Below are positions 45,527-55,796 of a stretch of DNA of 64,000 nucleotides, piece by piece. The position numbers and the translations under genes are program-made. Under the pieces are notes generated by a model, which saw nothing but the letters and a program-made list of their open reading frames with translations, was not told where the DNA came from and did no database searches. How positions within the stretch are numbered: position 1 is the stretch's first letter; each line of letters opens with the position of its first letter. Origin of the DNA: Drosophila persimilis (lineage: Eukaryota; Arthropoda; Insecta; Diptera; Drosophilidae); NCBI RefSeq assembly GCF_003286085.1, contig NW_020825432.1, forward strand, positions 32,407 through 96,406, in the 5' to 3' direction.

Positions 45527-46144
45527 AACGAGGGGGAACGTTGTGAGTTGCTGCGGACACCGCAACTCTACAGTTATACCCGATACTAAGTCAGTATGGC
45601 TCTCCTCCGGCAGACGCCGCTAATATTAAACGACACGACAAAGAGTGCGTGCGAGAGAGACAGAAAATCAGTCTGAGCGTGACGTCACGCGCTGCGTAGC
45701 CACTGCAAATTGATTTGTTTCCTTTGGCTATAAAAATTATCTGATCTGATCCAGATTCAGCAATCTGATAGATATGGTCATTCTCTACGATTCTGCGTTT
45801 TTGGTTTTCTCGTATCGTCGAAATTGTGGATGCCACAGATTTTCGCCCTTTGTGCGGGCGGAAGTGGGCGGGGCAAAGTTTTGAAATATTTTTGCAGCAG
45901 TGACATATCACAGAAGTCTGGATCCAAAACATCGTTGCTCTAGCTCTTATAGTCTTTGAGCATTAGGCGCTGAAGGGGACGGACAGACGGACAGACAGAC
46001 ATGGCTCAATCGACTCGGCTATTGATGCTGATCAAGAATATATATACTTTATGGGGTCGGAAACGATTCCTTCTGGACGTTACACACATACACTTTTACC
46101 ACAAATCTAATATACCCCAATACTCATTTTGAGTATCGGGTATA
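45527..46144 (-). mobile_element. DINE repeat 13, internally deleted
   Basis: Both termini are present, but the two internal ~150-bp repeats are missing, giving about 618 bp. Confidence 0.88.
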
Positions 46145-46769
46145 ACGAGGGGGAACGTTGTGAGTTGCTGCGGACACCGCAACTCTATAGTTATACCCAA
46201 TACTAAGTCAGTATGGCTCTCCTCCGGCAGACGCCGCTAATATTAAACAACACGACAAAGAGTGCGTGCGAGAGAGACAGAAAATCAGTCTGAGCGTGAC
46301 GTAGGGCGCTGCGTAGCCAGTGCTAATTGATTTGTTTCCTTTGGCTATAAAAATCATCTGATCTGATCCAGATTCAGCAATCTGATAGATATGGTCGTTC
46401 TCTATGATTCTGCGTTTTTAGTTTTCTCGAATCTGCAATATTGTGGATGCAACAGATTTTCGCCCTTTGTGGGGGCGGAAGTGGGCGGGGCAAAGTTTTG
46501 AAATATTTTTGTAGCAGTGACATATCACAGAAGTCTGGATCCAAAACATCGTTGCTCTAGTTCTTATAGTCTTTGAGCATTAGGCGCTGAAGAGGACGGA
46601 CAGACGGACGGACGGACAGACAGACATGGCTCAATCGACTCGGCTATTGATGCTGATCAAGAATATATATACTTTATGGGGTCGGAAACGATTCCTTCTT
46701 GACGTTACACACATACACTTTTACCACAAATCTAATATACCCCAATACTCATTTTGAGTATCGGGTATA
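46144..46769 (-). mobile_element. DINE repeat 14, internally deleted
   Basis: Directly head-to-tail with repeat 13, the join reading GGGTATAACGAGGG. Similar internal deletion. Confidence 0.88.
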
Positions 46770-47336
46770 ACGAGGGGGAACGTTGTGAAACGCCGCTAAT
46801 ATTAAACGACACGACAAAGAGTGCGTGCGAGAGAGACAGAAAATCAGTCTGAGCGTGACGTCGGGCGCTACGTAGCCAGTGCAAATTGATTTGTTTCCTT
46901 TGGCTATAAAAATTATCTGATCTGATCCAGATTCAGCAATCTGATAGATATGGTCGTTATCTATGATTCTGCGTTTTTAGTTTTCTCAAATCTGCAATAT
47001 TGTGGATGCAACAGATTTTCGTCTTTTGTGTGGGCGGAAGGGGGTGGGGTGAAATTTTGAGATAAAGGTTTTATAGTGAGATCTAACAGAAGTGCGGATA
47101 CCAAATTTGGTTACTCTAGCTTTAGTAGTCTCTGAGATTTGTGAATATCCCCAGATTTGCATCCTTTGCGTGGGCGGAAGGGGGTGTGTCGAAATTTTGA
47201 AACAAAATCGTCTCGGTCCGATATATTAGGAGTGTGGACACCAAATTTGGTTGCTCTAGCTTTTATAGTCTCTGAGATCTAGGCGCTAATGTTTTACTCT
47301 AAGAAAAGCCGCCTGGCTATAATAATAATACGATCC
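46769..47336 (-). mobile_element. DINE repeat 15, interrupted by the Polinton
   Basis: Third in the head-to-tail row. It lacks the terminal hairpin (GTTGTGAAACGCCGC). It is broken at AATACGATCC, where the Polinton starts; the remainder of the DINE should lie beyond the window. Confidence 0.85.
47331..47336. other. Probable Polinton target-site duplication (left copy)
   Basis: CGATCC directly precedes the element terminus AGTAGTTATT. Polintons make 6-bp duplications; the right copy would be just outside the window. Uninterrupted DINE copies read CGATCCAATTC here. Confidence 0.55.
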
Positions 47337-47708
47337 AGTAGTTATTATATAGGCACTTTGCTATGGGACAGTGTTAGGTACACAAAGGAGGAATATAAAT
47401 TATAGAGAAAGTAGAAAGGTTCAAGGGCATCGAAACCGTTTTTCAGGAAACACTTAAAAAATACCTCTAAACTATCACATTAGATTCATTGCAAAGGGAT
47501 GACCTACCTGTTTGAGGGTTGTTTGAATCGCAACACGGGACCAATCGTAAAAACAGGTTCATTGACAGTAAGTGGGAGGAGAGAGAATATAAATGAGCGA
47601 AGGATCGATTTGAGAGGATTTTACATGGTTGAGAAACAGGATTAAGATCGAAGTTAGTTCACATTATCGCCGATAGGTGGCGCCACCAAGTAGTAAGGAT
47701 AAGGGACG
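47337..47708 (+). repeat. Outer arm of the left-end internal inverted repeat
   Basis: About 370 bp from AGTAGTTATT to AAGTAGTAAGGATA. It recurs in reverse complement at 48154-48524, so the left end is a large imperfect palindrome. Confidence 0.88.
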
Positions 47709-48153
47709 GTCGCTTTTTACACTGAATTACCAAATTCGCAACATGTTGCAGCAACATTTGCTTAAGCATGTGCAGCTTGGCAACATGTTGAATGTAAGTG
47801 TGCATCATATTGCTATGTTATTACGTGATCATGTTAAATAAATACTTATAAGATATTTTATTAACATTGAATTGGGAACCAATTTCTGCTATGTTATTAA
47901 CTGGTCAAGTTAAATAAATACTTATAGGATATTTTATAAACATTGAATTGGGAAAACAAATGTGTGAAGTTTCTGAAATTTACATCCTATAGAAAGCATA
48001 GGTTGGAAACCTGGGTATCTAGATGTCCGTATAGAGGGTTGAATGGTAAGAGAACACAAATTAATGGAGATATATATAGGAGCACGCAAAGAATAAAATT
48101 ATAATAGGAAGACATCAAAATTAATTAATGCTACTTAGAGTAAATATACGTCT
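47709..48153. repeat. Spacer between inverted arms, with 76-bp direct repeat
   Basis: Contains two ~76-bp direct repeats beginning GCTATGTTATTA (47812 and 47888) and self-complementary CAACATGTTG strings (near 47741 and 47780). No gene seen. Confidence 0.75.
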
Positions 48154-48524
48154 GTCCCGTATCCTTACTACTTGGTGGCGCCACCTATCGGCGATAATGT
48201 GAACTAACTTCGATCTTAATCCTGTTTCTCAACCATGTAAAATCCTCTCAAATCGATCCTTCGCTCATTTATATTCTCTCTCCTCCCACTTACTGTCAAT
48301 GAACCTGTTTTTACGATTGGTCCCGTGTTGCGATTCAAACAACCCTCAAACAGGTAGGTCATCCCTTTGCAATGAATCTAATGTGATAGTTTAGAGGTAT
48401 TTTTTAAGTGTTTCCTGAAAAACGGTTTCGATGCCCTTGAACCTTTCTACTTTCTCTATAATTTATATTCCTCCTTTGTGTACCTAACACTGTCCCATAG
48501 CAAAGTGCCTATATAATAACTACT
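48154..48524 (-). repeat. Inner arm of the left-end internal inverted repeat
   Basis: Reverse complement of the outer arm, ending CCTATATAATAACTACT. Its end supplies the TATA box for the following ORF. Confidence 0.88.
48510..48516 (+). promoter_or_regulatory. TATA box of the acidic TIR gene
   Basis: TATATAA, 53 bp upstream of the ATG at 48569, lies within the inverted terminal sequence itself. The outer arm carries the same box pointing out of the element. Confidence 0.5.
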
Positions 48525-48568
48525 CACAGCTAACAGCTAGGACATAAACTAGTAATCTTTCAACAACG

Positions 48569-48922
48569 ATGGATGACCTTGAAATCATTTTTATCGATTC
48601 CCAACCGGAATCAACCATAAATCTGGACTCTCAGCCGAGCTCCGTAGACCTGTCCTTGATTTTTGGGATTAAGACTCAAACCTATCTCGAGAGCAACTTG
48701 ACCTGGTTAAGTGACATTAAATGGGATGATGACGACGATGACCCAAGGAATGCAACGTCTAATAATGATAATCCAGCATACATTTTCCCGGATGATGACA
48801 ACATTTTCGATTTAGTAGATAATCAGGATGATGATAAAAGATCTCAACTCCAGGAACTACTTCGGGACGAAGATGATGACGACTTAATTGCTGCGGTAAA
48901 ATTAGCTGAGGCGAAATTTTAA
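48569..48922 (+). CDS. Acidic protein encoded in the Polinton TIR (117 aa)
   Basis: Intact frame with a good start context (AACGATGG). Very rich in Asp (WDDDDDDPRN, FPDDDNIFDLVDNQDDDK), with a possible helical C-terminus (IAAVKLAEAKF). I do not recognise a domain; an acidic activation-domain-like or DNA-mimic role is conceivable but unsupported. Because it sits in the TIR it exists twice; the right copy is frameshifted. Confidence 0.65.
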   Translation: MDDLEIIFIDSQPESTINLDSQPSSVDLSLIFGIKTQTYLESNLTWLSDIKWDDDDDDPRNATSNNDNPAYIFPDDDNIFDLVDNQDDDKRSQLQELLRDEDDDDLIAAVKLAEAKF

Positions 48923-49254
48923 TAATACGAATACATATTTATATAATAAGAATATTTTATGTATTTTTCTAAAAATAATATATACATATGTACATATATA
49001 ATAAATATAACACATTTAACCACTATTTATTTTAAATGTTTCTGTTTTACTTTTGATTGGTTGAATTTCACTTCCTCTTATTACAAGAGAATCATAGGAT
49101 TCGTTTGAAACAGGTTTCTTCCACGTGAGGATTACACAAAAAGAATAAGTGGATTTCAGGTAGAATAGAGGTTGTAACCTTTCCCTCATATTATTAGATT
49201 GACCCAGTAGGAATCGTTTGAAACAGGTTTGTGAACAGGTACTGTTGTTTTGGA

Positions 49255-49262
49255 TATAAAAG
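49255..49262 (+). promoter_or_regulatory. TATA box upstream of PolB
   Basis: TATAAAAG, 127 bp before the PolB ATG, just inside the TIR. It is preceded by two copies of TCGTTTGAAACAGGTTT (about 49100 and 49209). Confidence 0.5.
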
Positions 49263-49388
49263 ATTAAGAAGGTGTTTGGGAGGGGCCTAAAAAGATACCA
49301 TTTAAAAAGGAAACCCTTAGTCCTGTTTCAATAGTGAAAGTGGTTAGTTCGATACAAAAAAAAAATAAATAAATAAATAAAACTTAAA

Positions 49389-52300
49389 ATGGCATCAAAA
49401 GTTCAGTGCAACATGTGTGATAAGTCCGTTGACTTTTCAGAGTTTCAATCTCATTATGAGAGATGCTCTGATTTGCGTAATAATGTAGTGTGTGACCTTT
49501 GCTCTAAGTCCATCGACTTAATAGAGTTTGATAGTCATTATGAAGCATGCTTGGGACCTAGGAATGCTTTTGAGATTCTTATGAGCAAAGGATCTAATTC
49601 AAGTGATCTTCAAGGTCCTTCAACGTCAGGAGCTTCAAAACGGCCTCGATTGGATACTCCGATGGACCTAAGGATTATTGACTGTTCAATTTGCGGTGAA
49701 AGTTACCCTTCGTCTAGGGAAAGACGCCATATGATGTCGGACAAACATAAGAATGCAAGAGCAGCTCAACTAGAGGAAAATGAAAACGTTATTTTAATTT
49801 CAACGGAGTCGCGATTTCCTTTAAAATCATATCGTGTTCACTCAAATAAAAGTGAACAGATTGATTTAAAAGAGTTTTTTTATGATTGCAAAAATGATAT
49901 TATCAATTTATTGCGTCACTGCATGAGTGAGTACAGATCCATAAAATACAATTTAAAAGTATATGGATTATACGTTAAAAACACTGATGATGAAAGCTTA
50001 ACAGAAACAATGAAGCATTTCATTACTCCATACAAACCAATATATGAAAACGAGCTGATTGATGATCATCTAAATGATACAATAGAAAATTTGATAACTC
50101 TCAGCAGTGAATTCCAGGAGAAGGATTCAGGTTGGGCAATAAAGTGTTTTAAATATTTTGAACTTACCATGATAAAACTAGAGCATATCGCTGCAAACAG
50201 GTTTATCCAAGCTCCCAAAAAAATTAAGTCACGAAATGCACTCATAAATGTAAAAAATGACGATGATTTTTGTTTCAAGTGGTGTGTTTTAGCATCATTA
50301 GCCTATGGAACACACCTTAAAACTATATATCAAACAGCAGCATTAAAAAAAATTTCCCGAGATAAGTTAACAATACCATCATCCTATCGATGCGGAAACA
50401 TACGGCAAGACATCATTTATTATGAAGGAGTAAGATTAAATTTTTCCGGAATTGAGTTTCCAATAACAAGCAAAGGAATCAAGCGATTCGAATCAGCAAA
50501 TGAGGATTTTAGCATCAATGTTTATGAAGTCGATGAGAATGGAAAAAACGTTGTGGGACCCACAGTGAGGACTAAGAAAATTCGGACTCACCACATAAAC
50601 TTGCTTGGAATTAATAGTGATAATATGCAAATGATGCATTATGCATATATAACGTGCATGAGAAAATTATGTTATTCACAACATAGTAAATCCCATAATA
50701 CGGCATATTTTTGCGAGAACTGCTTGCAATTTTATAGTACAACAAATACTATACATGACACTAAAGAGTGTGGAAAAGTTGCTGCTTTGTATCCTGAACC
50801 TAATACCAAAACTGTATTTAAAAGTTTTTCTAAAAAACTATCTCCACCAGTAGTAATTTATGCTGACATCGAAGCAGTTTTGGAAAATTACGATATAAAT
50901 CTTAATGATCCATTAAAATCATCAACTACTATGGCACAGAGGCATACAGCATGTGCTGCATCATTTTATATTGTACATAAATACAATGAACATCTAAATG
51001 AGATGTGGACATACGAAGGTAAATATTTTAACATTCCAGCAAAGGCAATAAACTCATAAACATTATGATTTCGTTATTTCAGGACCGGATTGTATCCAAA
51101 AATTTTGTCAAGCCCTTAGGATGAAAACCGATGGACTTTATGAGAAGTACTGGAAGTCCTATAAAAAACCAATCTATCAGTTTAACATTTGGGATGAGGA
51201 TTACCAGGAACACGGTGAATGCTATGCCTGCGAGAAACAAATTTCTGATGATGATCGAGAAAAATTCTTTGATCAGTTTACAGGACAATATGTAGGTCCT
51301 ATTCATAAGCTGTGTAAACAGACATTTAGATTAAGCGATCCCTTTTTCCCGGTAGTTTTTCATAACTTATCTCGTTATGATATACATTTATTTGTTACGT
51401 CAATAAAAGATGAACTAAGACCCATTCCTTGCAATAAAGAGTTATATATTGCGTTAACTCAAATTTGTAAGCTCGATGAATCTTATCTTCATCAATATAA
51501 AATTAGATATATAGATTCAAATAGATTTTTAAATTCAAGCTTAGAAAAACTCGCTAGTTATATGAACATAGCGAATTTTAAAATTTTGAGAAGTAAATAT
51601 CAAGGTGAAAAATTTGATATGCTACGACGAAAGGGAGTATTTCCCTATGATTATTTGGATAGTTTTGAAAAATTTGATGAATCCCTGCTTCCTTCGCGAG
51701 ATAATTTTTATAATTCACTGAATGATGAGGAATGTAGTGTTGAAGACTACAACTTTGCCCAGAAGGTTTGGAACGCATTTAATTGCAAATCTATTAGAGA
51801 TTATTTAAAATTATATTTGGAAAGCGATGTTTTAATTCTTGCTGATGTATTTGAGAATTTTAGGAGTCTTTGTTCCCGAGTGTACAGGTTAGACCCCATT
51901 AATTATGTTACTGCTCCTTCAGTTTCATGGGATGCAATGTTAAAATACACAAGAGTAGAATTAGAACTTGTTAGTGATCCTGACATTTATAATTTTTTAA
52001 AAACTGCTGTTCGTGGAGGATTGACCCAATGCACTCAACGGATTGCAACAGCAAATAACAAATATTTAAATAATAAATTTAAGCCTACCGAACCCATAAA
52101 TTTCCTTTCATATATTGACGCCAACAACTTATATGGATGGGCTATGAGTCAACCCCTTCCATTTTCTAATTTTAAATTTCTAAGTAACGATGAAATTTCA
52201 TCTTTCAACGTTCTTAGCATATCGGCATCTAGTGATGTTGGATATATTTTAGAAGTAGATTTGCGATATCCTGATGATATTCATAATAAGCATAATAGTT

Positions 52301-53385
52301 TACCTTTTTGCCCCGAAAATAAGATTCCACCAGGAGGAAAGCAGACAAAACTAATAGCTGACTTAAGTGATAAAAAGAACTATATAATTCATTTAAAGCA
52401 GCTACAGTTATGTATAGAGCAAGGTATGATTTTAGAAAAAATATCTAGAGTTTTATCATTTAATCAGTCCTGTTGGCTGAAACCATATATTGACCTCAAT
52501 ACATCTCTTAGAAAATTAGCTAGCAATGACTTTGAGATAAACTTTTACAAATTAATGGTTAATGCCGTTTACGGTAAAACAATGGAGAATGTAGAAAAAC
52601 GTCGTGAGGTTGCATTAGTTAAGCATTATGAGTCAAGACAAAACTCAGCAGGGTTTAGACAACGCATAGCAAGACATAATTTCCACAGTGTTGAAATCTT
52701 TGGAGATAATTTGGCTGCCATTGAATCAACTAAGTCCCGAATTTTTTATGATAAGCCCATATACATTGGAGTTAGTGTACTAGAACTTTCAAAATGGTTA
52801 ATGTATGACTATTTCTATAATTTTCATTCTGTAAAATGTCCATCATCAAAAATACTCTATATGGATACAGATTCATTTATTATATCATCAGAAGAAGATT
52901 TTTATGATTTAATTAAATTCAATCCTAATCGCTTTGATACATCCAATTACCTAGCCTCAAACAGATTCGGTATCAATCTCGCTAATAACAAAGAGCTTGG
53001 ATTAATGAAAGACGAAAATGCAGGAAAAATAATGACGTCGTTTGCAGGATTAAAAGCGAAAGCATACTCATATTTAATTGCTAAAGATGATAACACTGAC
53101 TATAACGTAAAAAAGGTTAAAGGCGTAAAAAAGTCAGTAGTTAAACGATTAACTCATACTCATTATATTGAATGCATTAAACATAAAAAAACTTATTATG
53201 GACAACAGAGAGTTATTAGAAGTAGAGGTCATAAAATTTATACTGAAATTGTAAATAAGATAAGTCTAAATTATAAGGATGACAAAAGATTTATATTACC
53301 TGATAATATTTCAACATTAGCTCATAATCACTATGAAATTACAAATATTTTAGGTGCTAGTAATAATACACAAAATATGGTATAA
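49389..53385 (+). CDS. polB: Protein-primed family B DNA polymerase, two exons
   Basis: Exon 1 is 49389-51018 and exon 2 is 51083-53385; splicing gives 1,310 aa. N-terminal Cys/His finger-like units are C-x2-C-x12-H-x3-C at about residues 7-26 and 36-55, plus a third near 97. Exonuclease motifs: YADIEAV (~493), FHNLSRYD (~638) and YLESDVLILAD (~790). Polymerase motifs: SYIDANNLYGW (~889), NAVYGKTMEN (~1037) and YMDTDSF (~1136). All catalytic residues are present. The intron is 64 nt, GAAG|GTAAAT to TTATTTCAG|GA, phase 1, and restores YEGPDC across the junction. Without splicing, translation would stop at 51057-51059. The ATG at 49389 has a strong context. It replicates the element; terminal-protein priming is known for the family. 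Confidence 0.92.
51019..51082 (+). other. Intron in polB (64 nt)
   Basis: GT-AG boundaries with a pyrimidine-rich acceptor (TTTCGTTATTTCAG). The length is typical of Drosophila short introns, and removing it gives one continuous frame. Confidence 0.85.
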
Positions 53386-53499
53386 GTAAATTTAACATTA
53401 TATTATTATTATTTTTAATTTGTGTATAATTAAAACTATATTTCAATGTAAAAAATACACAAAAATAAATTAAATCTGATAAATATTTTGCGTGCTTAA
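53386..53499. terminator. Convergent 3' region between polB and integrase
   Basis: AT-rich 114 bp between two genes ending toward each other. It contains AATAAA-type signals (near 53464) that could serve polB. Confidence 0.35.
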
Positions 53500-54423
53500 T
53501 TATTCTAATATACTCTTTTTATCTATCCATGAATTGTGTGTTTCATCGAAACCTAACCATTTAACAAAAACTTGTTCTTTTTTCCTTCTAAGTATTTTTT
53601 CCACTAAGAAAGCATTTTCATCTTTAACTTTTTGGAGTTCTTGATCATAAAATGAGCCTTTGATCATTTCCCCCTTATAGTCCTCCAGCTCATATGTTAC
53701 AGGATTAGTAGACTTTACTTTTAAAATTTTAAAAACTTCGGCTGTCCAGTTTGGATCATAGCCCTTTGTAAAAATACCTTTATATTTACTTATTCTAACA
53801 GGATCACCAATGGAAAACTTGTGTTTAGGAAATACCTTACAAATATTATAAGCTGTTTTCAAAATAAACTCTTCATTTTGTTTGTTTACATCTATAGGCC
53901 TCATTTTTATAGTACGGTGATATGAATTATTATAATCTTTTAGTAAGTCATGCAAGATATAAATCCACGTATGATTACCCTGCATACTAAAGATTTTCCA
54001 CATACGATTTTTTAATGTTCTATTAAAACGTTCACAAATAGATGCTTTAAGGTGTGTATATGTATGGTAATGGTTAATGTTATTCTTTTTCATTAACTCT
54101 CCGAAGGCTACATTAAAAAACTCCTTTCCTTGATCAGATTGAATATTTTTAGGTTTATGTTTAGATATTTTTAATATTTTCTTCAATGCTGATAAAACAT
54201 CTAAAGCTGTTTTAGACTTAACGGGAACTGCATATGCAAACTTCGAGAACGTGTCAATTACTGTCAGCAAGTACCTATATCCTTTGTTTTCCTTATAAAA
54301 GGGTATCATTTCAACTAAATCGATTTGCCACGTGTCATTAATTCCCTTTTGTACGAATTTACGACGAATAAAATTTCTTCTAGCAGGCTTATGTATTTCA
54401 TTAACAACTTGTTGCTTACTCAT
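53500..54423 (-). CDS. Polinton integrase with chromodomain (307 aa)
   Basis: Retroviral-like rve core with Asp35 (DTWQIDL), Asp97 (QSDQGKEF) and Glu131 (SICERFNRT), all present. The C-terminal residues (~270-307, FLVEKILRRKKEQVFVKWLGF..SW) form a chromodomain, which may guide insertion to modified chromatin. The N-terminus is short; a zinc-binding HHCC region is not evident upstream of MSKQQVVNEI. It lies 15 bp downstream of the 229-aa gene on the same strand, so the two probably share a transcript. Confidence 0.92.
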   Translation of the reverse strand: MSKQQVVNEIHKPARRNFIRRKFVQKGINDTWQIDLVEMIPFYKENKGYRYLLTVIDTFSKFAYAVPVKSKTALDVLSALKKILKISKHKPKNIQSDQGKEFFNVAFGELMKKNNINHYHTYTHLKASICERFNRTLKNRMWKIFSMQGNHTWIYILHDLLKDYNNSYHRTIKMRPIDVNKQNEEFILKTAYNICKVFPKHKFSIGDPVRISKYKGIFTKGYDPNWTAEVFKILKVKSTNPVTYELEDYKGEMIKGSFYDQELQKVKDENAFLVEKILRRKKEQVFVKWLGFDETHNSWIDKKSILE

Positions 54424-54438
54424 TTTTAATATAATTTT

Positions 54439-55128
54439 TTATTTTCTATTGTTATGTTGGGATGATTGCTTATTTAAAAGTGTTTGCTTATACTCAAGAA
54501 CATCGCGTTTTATTTGATTACACATTTTTTTGGAAATTTCAAAGCATAAACGGGTTAAATCTATTTGCACATTTCTATCATAAGTACCGTCTAAATCAGC
54601 TAGTTGAACATCAAATTTTTGTAAGGCTGCACACTTAGGAATAATATTATTATAGTAGAGGTATATAATTTGTTGCTTAAGTATCGTATTCCAACATAAA
54701 AATGTGGTAAAAAAAATGCCTAATCTTAAAAACGATCTCCAGGACTCACTATCAAATTCAATTTTATTTCCAAACTGATTTATTATAAACACATACTGCT
54801 TATCTGATTTTCGAAATCTAAAATTACACTTAATTGTGGGTAATAATGGATGGTCTATAATTGTATCAGGCATCAAAAAATCATACTGATCAAGTTTCAA
54901 TTGGATATACTCTTTGTATGTAACCAATTGCATCCATTCATCTTTATCTAAACCGACGAAATTGTTTTTGCTTTGCTGCATCCATATCATTGGAGTGAAT
55001 TTTCTTGTAGTTGAAAAACCGCATTTAAGTTTTAAATTATGTACTACATAATATTCGAGACCGAAAATGACTTCGTGATCCTGCTTCTTTCTAGTGGACC
55101 TAATTCTTTTTGATTGAAGCGTGTCCAT
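54439..55128 (-). CDS. Uncharacterised Polinton protein (229 aa)
   Basis: Intact frame, divergent from the 171-aa gene. Two segments look related to each other: a basic, beta-rich stretch followed by GLDKDEWMQL (~60-69) and by IEFDSESWRSFLRL (~122-135). The pattern (hydrophobic strand, acidic turn, W..L helix) vaguely recalls PC4-like ssDNA-binding domains; this is a weak idea only. C-terminal half helical, Lys-rich tail. Family function unknown to me. Confidence 0.75.
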   Translation of the reverse strand: MDTLQSKRIRSTRKKQDHEVIFGLEYYVVHNLKLKCGFSTTRKFTPMIWMQQSKNNFVGLDKDEWMQLVTYKEYIQLKLDQYDFLMPDTIIDHPLLPTIKCNFRFRKSDKQYVFIINQFGNKIEFDSESWRSFLRLGIFFTTFLCWNTILKQQIIYLYYNNIIPKCAALQKFDVQLADLDGTYDRNVQIDLTRLCFEISKKMCNQIKRDVLEYKQTLLNKQSSQHNNRK

Positions 55129-55177
55129 TTGGGTTGAATGCTTTTGTAAAACTAAGAACTCTTACTAAATTGGGCTG

Positions 55178-55213
55178 TATATAAAGGAGATAGGCATCAA
55201 CAACTCATTCAGT
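55178..55213 (+). promoter_or_regulatory. TATA plus initiator for the 171-aa gene
   Basis: TATATAAAGG at 55178 and TTCAGT at 55208-55213, with the A about 31 bp downstream of the TATA centre; this is canonical arthropod core-promoter spacing. The ATG is at 55237. The promoter lies in the 108-bp gap shared with the divergent 229-aa gene. Confidence 0.65.
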
Positions 55214-55236
55214 TTCTTACAAAATCTCAAACCAAC

Positions 55237-55752
55237 ATGAACACAATCGACAGGAATTCAAGCGTTATAGTTGATTTTCAATATGTCTTTGGAAATAATA
55301 AACAACTTTTTATTAAGGAATTGGCGTTTATGCAAACCGGAACAGTAACACCAAACTTCTTTCATTTCAAACCACCATATCATCTGAATGAATTGGATAA
55401 TGAAATGATTAAACAACAAAATATTAATCGTCAAACCATAAATGGATTGGAATGGTCAGATGGTGAAATATCATATTTAAGTTTAGGTGAAATACTTTCA
55501 CCACTAAATAGATTTAGCACCGTTATTGTACGTGGTGAAATTAAAAAAAAGTTTTTATCTAAGTATTTAACAAATAATATTATTGATATCGATATTGGAA
55601 AAAGTCTCACATTTTATCCAAATTTTTTTACAAACTGTAGAATCCACAAAAAAATTCCTCTTAGATGTGCTCTAAATAATTTATTTAAGCTATTTGTTAT
55701 CTTGGAAAATTCTAACTACGCTATCTACTGTAATGGTGACTCATATGTTTAG
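55237..55752 (+). CDS. Uncharacterised Polinton protein (171 aa)
   Basis: Intact frame. It begins VDFQYVFGNNKQLFIKELAF and closes with RCALNNLFKLFVILEN, a layout I associate with an insect mobile-element family having an RNase H-like/exonuclease-like fold (acidic residue on strand 1, Glu in KELA, C-terminal helix). No complete catalytic set can be confirmed. It starts the rightward late-type gene row. Confidence 0.7.
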   Translation: MNTIDRNSSVIVDFQYVFGNNKQLFIKELAFMQTGTVTPNFFHFKPPYHLNELDNEMIKQQNINRQTINGLEWSDGEISYLSLGEILSPLNRFSTVIVRGEIKKKFLSKYLTNNIIDIDIGKSLTFYPNFFTNCRIHKKIPLRCALNNLFKLFVILENSNYAIYCNGDSYV

Positions 55753-55796
55753 ATTTTCAGTTTATATTCAGCACTTGTAGTAACTAGTTGTTTAAA

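Larger units (their letters stand above)
47337..49167. repeat. Polinton left terminal inverted repeat (~1.83 kb)
   Basis: Matches 62179-64000 in reverse complement, up to GGTAGAATA at 49167, with scattered substitutions and 1-bp indels. It includes an outer arm, spacer, inner arm, the acidic ORF and an AT-rich stretch. Confidence 0.9.

Noticed and set aside
51019..51120. Polymerase B broken by a frameshift and stop at 51057-51059
   Set aside because: A GT-AG intron of typical Drosophila length with matching phase explains the break and rebuilds a conserved-looking YEGPDC junction, so I annotate one spliced gene.
53500..54423. Polinton integrase as another copy of the gypsy-type integrase
   Set aside because: Different spacing, a C-terminal chromodomain and its location inside the Polinton; no close similarity to the 284-aa copies.
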